DNA of 64,000 nucleotides from assembly GCA_051294375.1 (NCBI GenBank), contig CM119269.1:4856686-4920685 (forward strand), given 5' to 3'. The translations under genes were made by a program, and so were the position numbers. Positions 10,036-20,291 of this stretch are shown piece after piece. Source of the DNA: Paraspadella gotoi (Eukaryota; Chaetognatha). The notes beneath the pieces are model-generated. The model did no database searches and was not told the DNA's origin. It saw only the letters and a program-made list of their open reading frames with translations. The first letter of the stretch is position 1; every line of letters begins with the position of its first letter.

Positions 10036-11486
10036 CAAACAATCCCAAATGAAAAAACTTCCATACAACCCAGCGAGCGAAAATTATACTCATCGGGCAA
10101 ACATGCAAACAAGCAGGCAAGCAACCAAATCGAAGCCTTTAAAAAAAAGTCGCCTTATTAATTCGATCGAGCACTCCATCTTTCCTTCACTCCTGCTCTG
10201 CTCTACGTTACGCTGCATTGCGCTGCATTGCGACACGGATTCGCTGCCACGTCTTTGAATCGAACCTTGACACAGCGTGGCACAACGAATCGTTCGCGTC
10301 TCGAGACGCGACGACTAACGACATTTCAACACTCCCCAACGACCCACATAACACCGAAAACCCAAACCACCTCCGACACCACCCTCTGCCAGATTCAACC
10401 CCCACCCCACCCATTTCTCCACCCCCTTCTCCTCCCCTCATTTTTTTTTCTTTGTCATGGACTCCGGAGGTCAATCTCTACCAAAGCGTTTTTTGCTCAT
10501 GGTTTGCGAATGGGGTTCAGAGGAGAGGGTTCAGGGGAGAGTGTTCAAGGGAGAGGTTCAGGGGAGAGGGTTCCGAGGAGATGGAGATGGATAAATGAGG
10601 GATAAGTTTGGGAGGTTTTTGGGGGTGGTGTAAAGGGGAAAGAGAGAAGGGGGCAAGGGGGCAAGGGTTAATGGATAATATGTGAACAATCGCGAGACGA
10701 CGATATCAGAGAATCGCGAGCGCTCGCGAGTCGAGGGATAGAAAAAGGGAGATAGAGAGAGAATGAGAGAAAGACGGAGAGAGGCAGAGAGAGATCTGGA
10801 GAGAGATTGGAGAAAAAGAAAGAGAGAGATAGAGAGCGCTATTCCTGCACTGGTTCTCTTCTTCTTTTTTTTTTTTTTACATCATTTATCAGTCGCTAAG
10901 TAGCTTCTTGGCCGCCGACAGTGGATCCACCCGTTCTCGCTTCTATTTCTTTCTCAATGAGCTTTTTTTTTTATTCTTTTTTTTTCAGGTTTTTTTTTTT
11001 AATGTTTTTTTTTTATATTTAATAAATGGGTTTTTTTCCGTATTATTTACTAGATTACTTATCTCGTGCGATTTAAGTGTGGTTTAAAGCCTCTTTGTTA
11101 TTTAGAATTAATTACTCGAATTGTACTAGACATAGTAATAATATAAATATTTTATTTTTCATTATGACATTTTCACAAAAAGCTCATCTTAAGCCTTATC
11201 ATTCTCATATATTTCTTTTATCATTTGTACAATGTACGTTCAATGCCACGCCTCGACCTCCTACGCCTTACCTCACCACATTATCCACTTTCCACCATCA
11301 GCCTTACCTTGAACGGATTAGGATATTCTTTTCCTTTCCTCCACTTTTCTTTTTCCTCTTCTTTCCTCCCTTTTTTTTTCTCATCGCAAATCGAATCGGG
11401 GCGAATCTCTTTCCGGTTTACATCCGATTTTGTTGTTCCCTTGTTTTCCTTGTTGTTTTGGTTGTTTTGCTTTCCGTTGTTTTCAC
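10036..11486. other. Intergenic or intronic sequence, no supported gene
   Basis: Contains a 14 bp perfect palindrome GCGTCTCGAGACGC near 10298, CA-rich and GGGGAGAG-rich low-complexity pieces (10370-10600), a GA-rich stretch (10740-10845), poly-T (10865-11030) and CT-rich sequence (11300-11480). If the exon at 11487-11578 belongs to the same gene as 6442-6595, all of this is intron. Confidence 0.5.
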
Positions 11487-11578
11487 GGGGAGGCGATCGT
11501 GGCGTAGTTGTTCTCGCCGCCGCCGCAGCCGCCGCCGCCGCCGCCGCTCGGTTGGGAATTTTCCCGCGACCTCAATTT
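11487..11578 (-). CDS. Upstream exon of the minus-strand low-complexity protein gene
   Basis: This 92 bp minus-strand exon has a good acceptor (TTCCTTTCCGCTCGGGATTC then TCGCAG, AG at 11580-11579) and a weaker donor CCCC|GTGAAA at 11486. It encodes KLRSRENSQPSG, a Gly run with one Cys, and GENNYATIAS, leaving two bases. These complete a Pro codon with the first base of the exon at 6595. The NNYAT motif matches PNYAT and ANYAT in the downstream exons, which supports membership in one gene. The Gly run is encoded by a GGC microsatellite. The true start codon and earlier exons were not found. Weaknesses are the non-consensus donor and the 4.9 kb to the next exon. Confidence 0.5.
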
Positions 11579-11630
11579 CTGCGAGAATCCCGAGCGGAAA
11601 GGAAGTTTTTGGTCGGTTGTCGGGGATCGG

Positions 11631-11816
11631 CGGTGAGAAGCGGAAACATAGCGGCGAAAGGTGGTGAGAAGCGGAAACATAGAGGCGAAAGACGGTGAGT
11701 AGCAGAAACATAGCGACATAAGGCGGTGAATAGCGGAAACATTTCCACAAAAGGCGGTGAGAAGCGGAAACATAGCGGCGAAAGGCAGTGAGAAGCGGAC
11801 GAGTGGCAGCGAAAAG
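11631..11816. repeat. 31 bp minisatellite, six copies
   Basis: Direct copies of GGTGAGAAGCGGAAACATAG plus CGGCGAAAGGT. All are 31 bp long, differing by substitutions, and the last is truncated. Each copy begins GGTGAG, which resembles a splice donor on the plus strand. That is probably coincidental. Confidence 0.92.
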
Positions 11817-12111
11817 TTCATAAAACCGGATGATGAGATGATGAGATGATAAGTAATAAAAGAAAAAGTTAAATAAAGGTAAAGTAAGGTAATAAATCCA
11901 AGAAAAAAAACAAAAGATAAAAATAAATCATAAAAGAAAAAGATTAGAGTGGATGCAAAAAGTTGAGAAAAAATAGAAAGGTAAGAAAGAAAGGAAAAGA
12001 AAAACAACGAACGAGACCGACAGACAGAGAACAACGACGATTATACAAGGGTGATGACATGTCTTCGCACTCCACCTACTCTCTCTCTTCTCTCTCCTTG
12101 CATCTCCTCTC
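11817..12111. other. A-rich and CT-rich flank of a gap, no gene
   Basis: AAAG/AAAT-rich sequence with a GATGA triplication at 11831-11848, then CT-rich sequence up to the gap at 12112. No coding signal. Confidence 0.6.
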
Positions 12112-12579
12112 NNNNNNNNNNNNNNNNNNNNNNNNNNNNNNNNNNNNNNNNNNNNNNNNNNNNNNNNNNNNNNNNNNNNNNNNNNNNNNNNNNNNNNNNN
12201 NNNNNNNNNNNNNNNNNNNNNNNNNNNNNNNNNNNNNNNNNNNNNNNNNNNNNNNNNNNNNNNNNNNNNNNNNNNNNNNNNNNNNNNNNNNNNNNNNNNN
12301 NNNNNNNNNNNNNNNNNNNNNNNNNNNNNNNNNNNNNNNNNNNNNNNNNNNNNNNNNNNNNNNNNNNNNNNNNNNNNNNNNNNNNNNNNNNNNNNNNNNN
12401 NNNNNNNNNNNNNNNNNNNNNNNNNNNNNNNNNNNNNNNNNNNNNNNNNNNNNNNNNNNNNNNNNNNNNNNNNNNNNNNNNNNNNNNNNNNNNNNNNNNN
12501 NNNNNNNNNNNNNNNNNNNNNNNNNNNNNNNNNNNNNNNNNNNNNNNNNNNNNNNNNNNNNNNNNNNNNNNNNNNNNNN
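12112..12579. other. Assembly gap (468 N)
   Basis: Unresolved sequence flanked on the left by (CT)n-rich DNA. Apparent open frames across it are artefacts of N. The right flank to 12821 has a GCTGCCACGTTC-type short repeat near 12670-12720 and no gene. Confidence 0.95.
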
Positions 12580-12821
12580 TAAGGCAAGGCAAAAAGGCGA
12601 AAAATGTTATCTTTTTAAAATTTAAAACAATTCATCAAAAATGAGTTCATCGCTGACGCTAAGTTCTTTTCGCTGCCACGTTCACTTAAAGTCGTGAACG
12701 TCGTTCTGGCTGCCACGTTCCGGTTGTCACGCTTCAGACGCCACTCTGTTTTCCACCTTTTTTTCTCAGCTACGTTTTTATAACATATAAAGTTTAAACA
12801 TATTTTCTTCTCCTGCGTCAG

Positions 12822-13142
12822 TTTAGATATTCAGCGAGGTTCCATGAACCAAAGGACGCAGCCGCCGCAGCCGCCGCTGCCGACGCCGCCGCCGCCTCCT
12901 TCGCCGCCTCCGCCGCCACTGGCACTTTTTTATATATCAGCCGCCTCGGATGCGGCGCCGGAAACGACGGCGTCGTTGAAGAGCGCGGTGAAAGAGGCGC
13001 CACCCGATAACGCCGGCACCGAAAGAACGCCGGATGCGCGGTTGGGAGGGTTCCATTCCTTCTTTGGCGTCGGCGGAGGCGGCGGCAGAGCGTTAGCGCC
13101 TCGGGGTCAGTATATGGCATCAGCCCATTCTTTTTATTCGAG
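12822..13142 (+). CDS. Candidate proline-rich internal exon
   Basis: A plus-strand open segment is bounded by a good acceptor (TATTTTCTTCTCCTGCGTCAG-like, AG at 12820-12821) and a near-consensus donor GAG|GTGAGG after 13142. It reads LDIQRGSMNQRTQPPQPP, a Pro run, LALFYISAASDAAPETTASL, KSAVKEAPPDNAGTE and a Gly run ending GQYMASAHSFYS. No domain is recognised, and it would be disordered. The minus strand is also open in places (SFGSWNLAEYL; ALPPPPPTPKKEWNPPNRAS), which would suit an upstream exon of the minus-strand gene. However, no minus-strand acceptor with a pyrimidine tract was found. Strand is therefore uncertain. Confidence 0.35.
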
Positions 13143-13267
13143 GTGAGGTCGTCCCTTATCGATTTCTTTCTTTTTCCTTTTTTCGCTGTTTCTGTTTTGA
13201 TGTTTCTCCAAATTTACCGGGAGATAAGTAAAAACCTCAAAAATAATATTACGCCGCTTACTTTATT

Positions 13268-13393
13268 ATGGCATCGGGGGAACGTGTGAGGTGCCCGGGG
13301 TGTGAGGCATCTTCCGACAGCTGGCGCTCAGGATTTTCGACCACCGCACGTCACTGGCGTGTTTCATGCTTATGCTTGCACCATCTCACTTGA
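13268..13393 (+). CDS. Small Cys/His-containing ORF, 41 residues
   Basis: Starts ATG GCA TCG and reads MASGERVRCPGCEASSDSW then RSGFSTTARHWRVSC and LCLHHLT before TGA. The CPGC pair followed by Phe-Ser-Thr and later His and Cys recalls one-finger modules at the N-terminus of some non-LTR retrotransposons, but the His spacing is not canonical. The local sequence is CpG- and GC-rich compared with its AT-rich surroundings. It may be a decayed element or chance. No start context or splice site decides. Confidence 0.2.
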   Translation: MASGERVRCPGCEASSDSWRSGFSTTARHWRVSCLCLHHLT

Positions 13394-14475
13394 TATGAGA
13401 GCATTTAGCAGTCAAACCAATGGGACGACATGAGTTATCATCAGAATTCTGAATTTCCCCAAAAATTTAAATCCGTTTCATCCGTTTGTTAACCATGACA
13501 TTTTTAGTATAAATCGAGAGATGCGAAGACCATGCAAGACATGATGTCGAGAGAGAAAAAAGTTTCGATGACATTCTTCCTCATTCCTTTTGAACGTTTT
13601 TGTGACATTTGCTCTTTCCGCGAAATATCGATCGTTAGCGCGACTCGGATCGAATCGGCATCTGTCCCTGGAAGATCAGATGTGACTCCTTTTAGCGACA
13701 GATGCAAGGACGACGGGAAAAGTTACGACGCCGATGAATGAAATGAGTTCATTGGATAAAACGAAAGAAAAGTATGACGTGAAGAANNNNNNNNNNNNNN
13801 NNNNNNNNNNNNNNNNNNNNNNNNNNNNNNNNNNNNNNNNNNNNNNNNNNNNNNNNNNNNNNNNNNNNNNNNNNNNNNNNNNNNNNNNNNNNNNNNNNNN
13901 NNNNNNNNNNNNNNNNNNNNNNNNNNNNNNNNNNNNNNNNNNNNNNNNNNNNNNNNNNNNNNNNNNNNNNNNNNNNNNNNNNNNNNNNNNNNNNNNNNNN
14001 NNNNNNNNNNNNNNNNNNNGAGGAAACGGAGGCCAAGACTTGGCTTATAACGTTGAAAAGTAAAATTTAAAAACAATTTTTTTCAAATATTTTGGTAAAC
14101 AAATTTTTGTCAGAATCCGAAACGAGGGTTTTCTAGCGCAAGTACCATGTGAACCAATTAAAACCAGCAGCTTCGTTCAACATTCAACAATTTTTCAAAG
14201 GTGAGTTGGATTTTTAAAATCTCGAAAACCGAAAAGGGGGTTCGGATCACCACCATCACGAAGAACCACCCTGTCGAAACCCACTCCTTTCAACCACGGA
14301 GAGACCTCGGGAGCGATTCTCACAAAAATCTCATAAAGCAACGGGAAGGCGTCATTTCGGCGACGGGCGGAGGGAGCGGGCAGTTTCGGGGAGAAGAATG
14401 GGGGAGTCGCAAGCGACGAAAGGCGTCGTAAAGGACCTTTAACGATTCCATATGGTCATTGCGGACGTTTTAACC
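13394..14475. other. No supported gene; contains a 233-N gap
   Basis: 13532-13741 is open on both strands with ordinary composition, but neither frame has convincing borders. The gap spans 13787-14019. 14020-14450 is AT-rich, becoming GC-rich, with no recognisable product. Confidence 0.5.
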
Positions 14476-15605
14476 ACGGCACCCGCGGCTCTCTCTCTCT
14501 CTCTCGCTTCTCTCTCTCCTCTCTCTCTCCTCTCTCTCTCTCTCTTTCTCGTTCTCTTTGTCTCTTCCTCTGCTCTCTCTCTCATCTTTCTCTCTATCTC
14601 TCTCTCTCTCTCCTCTCGTCTCTCTCAGTCTTTCTTCTCCGTCTTCGCTTCCTCCCTCCTCTCACTCCGTTCCGGCCGACCTCCTCGCTCTCATCTTCTC
14701 CGTCCACTCTCTCTTTCGTCATCTCCGTTCTCTCTCAGTCTCGTCTCTCTGCTCTCTCTCTCTCTTTCTCTCTCTCTCTTTCTCTCTCTCTCATCTCTCT
14801 CTCTCTCTTCTCTCTCTCTCCTTCTCCTCGTCTCTTCTCTCTCTCTCTCTGCCATCTCTCTCTCTCTCTTTCTCTCTCTCTGTCTCTCTCTTCTCTCTGC
14901 TTCTCTTTCTCTCCTCTCGTCATCCCTCCTCTCTCTCTCCTCTCCTCTCTCTTTCTTCTCCTCGTCGTCTCTCATCTCTTCGGTCCTCTCTTTTCCTCCT
15001 CTCTCTCTACTCTCTCTCGTTCCTCTCCTCTTATCCATCTTTCTCTTACTCGCGTGCTCCTATTCCTCTCATCCTCCGCATTCTCCTCTCTCTCTCTCTC
15101 TCATCAGACGCGTCTCTTTTCTCTCTCATACTCTCTTCTCCTCTTTCTCTCTCTCTCTTCCGATTCGCTCTCGTTCTAGTCGTCCGTTTCTCCATCTTCC
15201 GTGATCGTCCTCCTTCTCTTGTTCTCTCTCGGTCTTCCCTCTCTGGTCCTCGGGTCTTCGCGGCTATTACCGTCGCGTCTCCTCTCATCCTCTTCGTCTC
15301 CTTTCTCTCTTTCTCCTCTCTCTCTCATCTCTCGTCTCTCAGTCTCTCTCTTTCTCTCTCGTCTCTGTTCTCTCTCATCTCTCTTCTCTTCTCTCTTTCG
15401 TCACATCTCGTCCGTCTCAACTCTCACTTCGTCGTTTTTCTCTCTCTCTCTCTCTTTCCTCCTCTTTCTCGGCTCTTTCTCTCACTTCTTCACGGCATCT
15501 CTCCTCGTCCTCCATTCCGATCCATCTCTCTCTCTCCTTTCCTCTCTCTCTCTCTTCATGTCCTGCGTCATCTCATCTCTCTCTTCTCTCTCTCTCTCTG
15601 CTCTC
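14476..15605. repeat. Polypyrimidine tract of 1.1 kb
   Basis: Almost continuous (CT)n with irregular TCTTC, TCGTC and TCC insertions, strongly pyrimidine on the plus strand throughout. Several frames stay open for 60-400 codons of Ser/Leu or Arg/Glu because the tract lacks A. They are not genes. Mirror-symmetric parts could form triplex (H-DNA) in vitro. Confidence 0.9.
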
Positions 15606-16610
15606 GCTCAGATGCAACGTCGTTTCGACCGGAAATGCTTGCGATTCTTGGGGACAGAAAAAGACGCCGTCGAATTCACCGACGCGACCGATCGACAGAC
15701 GAGACGACGACGGACGAACGACAGACGACGACGGACGACGAACGGACGACCAGCGCCTGGGGCGTAAAAAGCCACCCTCGGCTTTCCGCCAAGCGGAAGC
15801 TCGCTTTTTCTAGTTTCTTTTGCTTGCGCACCATTGAGGACAATTTCAAGATTAATTTCGCTTCTCTTTCTCTCAAGCACCCACATAACACGCATGGGTC
15901 CATAGAACCGCTCCCAACGCCGAAAACGCCACTTTCGCAGGGCAATGCTAGGTATATATATCAATTTCGACCCCTTGACCCGGTTTCACCACGGTTTATT
16001 CCCGGGTCTGAATGGGGTAAAGGCAGGTTTTTCCTATTGACAGTCCCAAAAAAAAAAAAAACAACTGACGTAAAGTCTAAAGAAATACAACAAACAATTA
16101 TCAGAAAAAATGTTTTTTTAAATTTTCAATTAAGTTCAGGAAAAAAAACGAACGGATTATCTAAAACAAAAAGAAGAAAAAAAGAAAGAAAAAAAAAGAT
16201 TAAAATCGAAAAGGAAGTGGAAAATGGATTTCTGGTTTGACGATCGAAAATGTCGACTTCAGCGACATCGAACGGAATCGACGGAATGAAAACAAATAAA
16301 CAAACGAGAAGAGAATAAAAGAATTTGTTTAAAAAAGAAAAAAAAAAGAAAAAAAGCTTCGTATCAAAAGTAAATATAAACAAAACGTTCGTTCTCTTCC
16401 CCCCCCTTTTTTTTTATTCGTACGTGTATATAAAGAAATCGGGAGGGGAAGAATTAAAAAAAAAACAACCACAAAACAACAAAAACAGGAAATCAATGAA
16501 AAACAATCAAAAGCCAAGCACCGAAAGGAACAAGCAAATTTTGCACATTCTAATTCTAGATATATTTAAATAATTTTTTTTTAAACTCTCCTTTTTACCT
16601 CTTTACCCTT
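15606..16610. other. No supported gene; ACG-rich then A-rich sequence
   Basis: After a GCTCAG junction at the end of the CT tract, 15608-15760 has GACGACGG/GACGAACG triplet-like sequence. The rest is mixed and then A-rich with poly-A runs. A plus-strand frame continues from the CT tract to 16240, but its composition is inconsistent and I do not call it. Confidence 0.5.
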
Positions 16611-16773
16611 NNNNNNNNNNNNNNNNNNNNNNNNNNNNNNNNNNNNNNNNNNNNNNNNNNNNNNNNNNNNNNNNNNNNNNNNNNNNNNNNNNNNNNNNNN
16701 NNNNNNNNNNNNNNNNNNNNNNNNNNNNNNNNNNNNNNNNNNNNNNNNNNNNNNNNNNNNNNNNNNNNNNNNN
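16611..16773. other. Assembly gap (163 N)
   Basis: Unresolved sequence between AT-rich DNA and a GGAAA/AGGATAG purine tract like that at 19.0-19.3 kb. Confidence 0.95.
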
Positions 16774-16839
16774 AGAAAAGGAAAAAAAGGAAAGGATAGA
16801 ATAGGACAGGAGAGATGAGGAGAGAAAACCTTAAATCCG

Positions 16840-16844
16840 TCAAC

Positions 16845-16915
<71 letters not shown>

Positions 16916-17645
16916 GTCATCATCATCATCAATTACGACTTTTCTATTGACATCTCGTCGTCAGTTGTCCTCGTCGTCGTCGTCGTCATCGTCGTCGTTT
17001 TCATTTTCTTGTCCTGCAAGTTTTGTTTTTTTTGTTGTTGTTGTTTTTTTTTGGAGGGGGGGTAAAAAATCGACAAAGAAATTCCTGCAAGTTTTGTATG
17101 AAATTGGTACAACCAAAGTAAATGTCAGGTCCTGATTCAGGAGGGAAATAAAAATACCTGAGAAAACCAGGAGCAAAGATCGAACCTTGAACAGACCTTA
17201 CAATCTACGTCGTCGTCGTTGTCTTCATCGTTTTGGGTGTTTTGTTGTTGGTTATTTTGTTGTTGGTTGTTTTGTTGTTGGTTGTTTTGTTGTTTGTTGT
17301 TTAAGGTTTAGTTTTACAGGTTGGTAAAATTGCTTTAAACCAGTTAGTCGAGGAAAGGTTGAACTTTGAACAGAGCTCACAATCAGGGATATTTGTTTTT
17401 GTCGTCATAGACGTCGTCGTCGTCGTCGTCGTCGCTGTCTTCGTCATTTTCGTCGTCACGGTCGTCGTCGTCATCGTCGCCGTCTTCGTCATTTTCGTCG
17501 TCAGGGTCGTCGTTATCGTCGTCCTTTTCCCGGTGACGTTATTCACCCAAATCTCCCATCAGCGTCATCGTAATCGCATTCGATTGTCGTCGTCGCCGCC
17601 GTAATCGTCGTCGCTGTCGTCGTGGTCCTCGTCGTCGTCGTCGTC
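16840..17645. repeat. Triplet microsatellite cluster ((ATC)n, (CGT)n, (TTG)n)
   Basis: (ATC)n spans 16845-16933, (CGT)n about 16970-17000, TTTTGTTGTTGG repeats 17235-17300, and interrupted CGT/CATTTT repeats 17397-17640. A non-repetitive motif (GAACCTTGAACAGACCTTAC) at about 17182-17203 recurs in altered form near 17360-17385. This suggests a local duplication of roughly 180 bp carrying the microsatellites. Confidence 0.85.
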
Positions 17646-19035
17646 TCATTAATTTTCACTTCACAATTGGAAGTCTCACAGAAGGCGAGCGAAAGGAATT
17701 GACAGTTTTAAGGAGCGACGACGAAAGAAAAAGGGGAATTCTAGAAATTAAAAAACAGAATGAAAATAGGGGGAAAAGGTAAAGAGGTAAAAAAAGGAGA
17801 AAAAAGGAAAGGGGTAAAGAGGCAAAGGGAGCTTAAGGGTCTAATCATCAAAGGAATTTGAATGGTGATAGTCATTAATTTTTGTTTGCACGCGAAAGTG
17901 GCAAAAAAATTCCTATCTCTATTGTAGCGGAAACAAAAATTTAATAATTATGAAAAAAAAATTTAGTTGACCTTACCTAAATATTTATATAAAACCATTA
18001 TTTTATTTTTGCAATAAGAAAGTATTTTTTACTAAATTCCAATTTTTTATATTTTACTGTACAAAGCTACAATTTTAGGTTTAAGCCCTCATTGAACAAA
18101 GGCTTTACAAAGACTAAAATTTTTTATTTTTATATTTACTTAAAAGCAGACAAATCAAACCTAAATTCTATTATTACAGAAACAAAACTGTAATAATTAA
18201 TTAATTAATATTCATATTCATCTCTTAAATGTATTATTAAACTATATTGATTCTAATTATAACAATTAAAAATTTAGCAAAAGTACAGAATCTTTCTTTT
18301 CTTTTTATATTTATATTACTTCAAAGAGTTTTATTTTCATCCAATTAACAGAATCATTTGAAAAAAAGTTTAAATAAAATCAGTCGATACCTTAAATTTT
18401 GATTCATTCCTAGTTTTTTTTCTTATAAATTTTTGTGATAAAAGCTGAAAACTTTTTTAAAATTAGATCTTACCCTTTTTAAAAAAAAAAAATTTTAAAC
18501 TTGAAAAAGATTTTCTTCTTACCGATTTTTAAAAGAAAATTAAGCTCGCTGATTTCATCGAATTTTTTAACTACTTTCCCAAATGATTATAGAAGAAAAA
18601 ATTATATGGTCAGAACCAGCTTAAGTTAAAGGGTAAAACGTTATGTTTTCAGCTTTTTACCCCCCTGTTCACTTGGTCCCCTTAAGAAATGTGTACCAGA
18701 AGAAGGCTGATTGGATGCTTATAACCGATGCTGAAAAAAAATGATGTGGAAATGATGGGTTTATTATAATACGGTAAGGAGGGATGTAATGACGATTCAT
18801 CGGGCGATGGAGTTTAGGTTGATGGGATTAAGGATGGTAATGAGCGAGGTTTGATGTAGTTAAGGGTGAGTGATGGTGATGGGGAGATCTTAAATCAAAT
18901 CTTAATTTTCGCCGCTTTTGATCGACGAAGGAAATTGAAAAGGGAGGAAAAAAGTTTGAGTGAAAAGGAAAGAAAAAGAAAATAAGGTAAAAGAAAAAGA
19001 AAAGATTTTGAATGAAGGAAATAAAAAAAGAGAAG
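17646..19035. other. AT-rich region without recognised gene
   Basis: Long A/T-rich stretch with frequent stops in all frames. Around 18770-18890 there are loosely repeated GATGG/GATG words. I see no gene, RNA or clear element. Confidence 0.6.
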
Positions 19036-19278
19036 AGGTGAGGAAAGGAGAGGAGAGGAAAGGAAAGGATAGAATAGGATAGGAAAGGATAGGATAGGAT
19101 AGAAGAGGAGAGGAAAGGATAGAATAGGAAAGGATAGGATAGAAGAGGAAAGGAAAGGAGAGGAAAGGATAGAATAGGATATAATAGGATAGAAGAGGAG
19201 AGGAAAGGATAGAATAGGATAGGATAGAAGAGGAGAGGAAAGGAAGGAAAGGAAGGGTAGAATAGGATAGATAGGAGA
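19036..19278. repeat. Pentameric/decameric purine minisatellite (AGGAT/AGGAA)
   Basis: Repeats of AGGAAAGGATAGAATAGGAT with AGAAGAGGAG variants. Higher-order units of about 40-50 bp (AGAAGAGGAGAGGAAAGGAT then AGAATAGGAT) are visible three or four times. Confidence 0.9.
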
Positions 19279-19420
19279 AGAGAAAATACCGTGAACGACT
19301 GTATTCCCCTCCTTTCCCGCTAATCGTTTTTATCTCCTTGTCCCGGTGTACAATGAAATCGGTTTTCGTCGAGCTCTCAAGCTAGAAAGTTTATTGATTT
19401 GGATTTTTTTCCTTATAAAT

Positions 19421-19783
19421 TTAAAACAAGAACGGTAATTCCAATGTGTTGCGCCGCAGTGACTTTATTTTCACATGATATGACATGACATGACTTAAAA
19501 ACTTTGTTTGCCCGTGTATTTATAACAGGCACTGCATCGAAATTCCGTCTTTTATTCCTTATACTAGAGTTTTAGGAATTCTTGAAGGCGTCGCTAGGAG
19601 TCACTAAGATTTGAAGTTTTTTTTGTCTTAACAAATGAGCCACCAACTATAAGCAAATTATATGCATTTTTAACGTAAGTGGGACAGACCAACAGACAGA
19701 CATACCGACGGACCGACCGACCGACAGACCGACCGAAAAGTGACTTATAGAGTAGCGCCGCGAGTACTCTACTCTACTAAAAA
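19421..19783. mobile_element. Dispersed repeat, copy 2 (unknown family)
   Basis: Direct relative of 5307-5665 with the same block order: TGACTTTATTTTCAC, ATTCCGTCTTTTATTC, GTCTTAACAAATGAGC, a GACC/GACA array and CCGAAAAGTGACTTATAGAG. Differences are dispersed substitutions and small indels, including a larger change in the CATGACATGA array near 19477. This implies an old family rather than a recent copy. No ORF or terminal repeat was found. Confidence 0.7.
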
Positions 19784-20208
19784 ATTAGCTAACGAAAGTT
19801 GCGGATTCGTTGAGCGCGTTTTAATGTTAAAGGCGACGACAACAAGACTCACTCGAAACGAAAGTTCGAAATTCCGAGTCGTAGGAATCGGATTTTACTG
19901 TAAAATCCCAATCGCGAGATCGACCTTCGCCTTCCCGCTGCGGCGGCGGCGTTCGAGCTGCAGCGGAGCAGCGCGCGATGCAGCGGCGCGGCTTTACCTG
20001 AATTTCGAAGATTCTGCTAATGGACGGGCGAGGTGTGGAATTGGGCGAGGGATTAAAGACTGATTGGTGATTGAGCGGATGATGAGTGAGTTATTGGTGA
20101 GTGATTGAATGGGTTTAAGGGGACCCAGTGATAAAAATGATATCATCAAAAATCAGCCTCTGCTTCATATTCTCTTTTTTTGCCTCGGTTTCCATCAACC
20201 CTTCCGCC

Positions 20209-20212
<4 letters not shown>
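19784..20212. other. GC-richer segment, no supported gene
   Basis: 19900-20010 is GC-rich with GGCGGCGGCG and CAGCGG words. A plus-strand frame (SKFRVVGIGFYCKIPIARST...) is open for about 100 codons but has no border or family evidence. Confidence 0.4.

Positions 20213-20290
<78 letters not shown>
20213..20290. repeat. (CT)n microsatellite
   Basis: About 38 CT units with one TCTTCTC interruption. Ser/Leu and Arg/Glu frames over it are shadows. Confidence 0.93.

Positions 20291-20291
<1 letters not shown>

Noticed and set aside
12928-12940. TATA-box-like TATATAAAAA on the minus strand
   Set aside because: A single motif within a possible exon, with no start site or downstream gene in the right place.
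14452-16240. Long plus-strand frames of up to 560 codons
   Set aside because: Ser/Leu translation of the CT tract. The tract lacks stop-forming adenines in all plus frames, and the minus frames give Arg/Glu repeats.
17170-17200. Second pol III B box (GGTTCGATCTT, minus strand)
   Set aside because: No A box at a suitable distance upstream, and the motif belongs to a local duplication with microsatellites.
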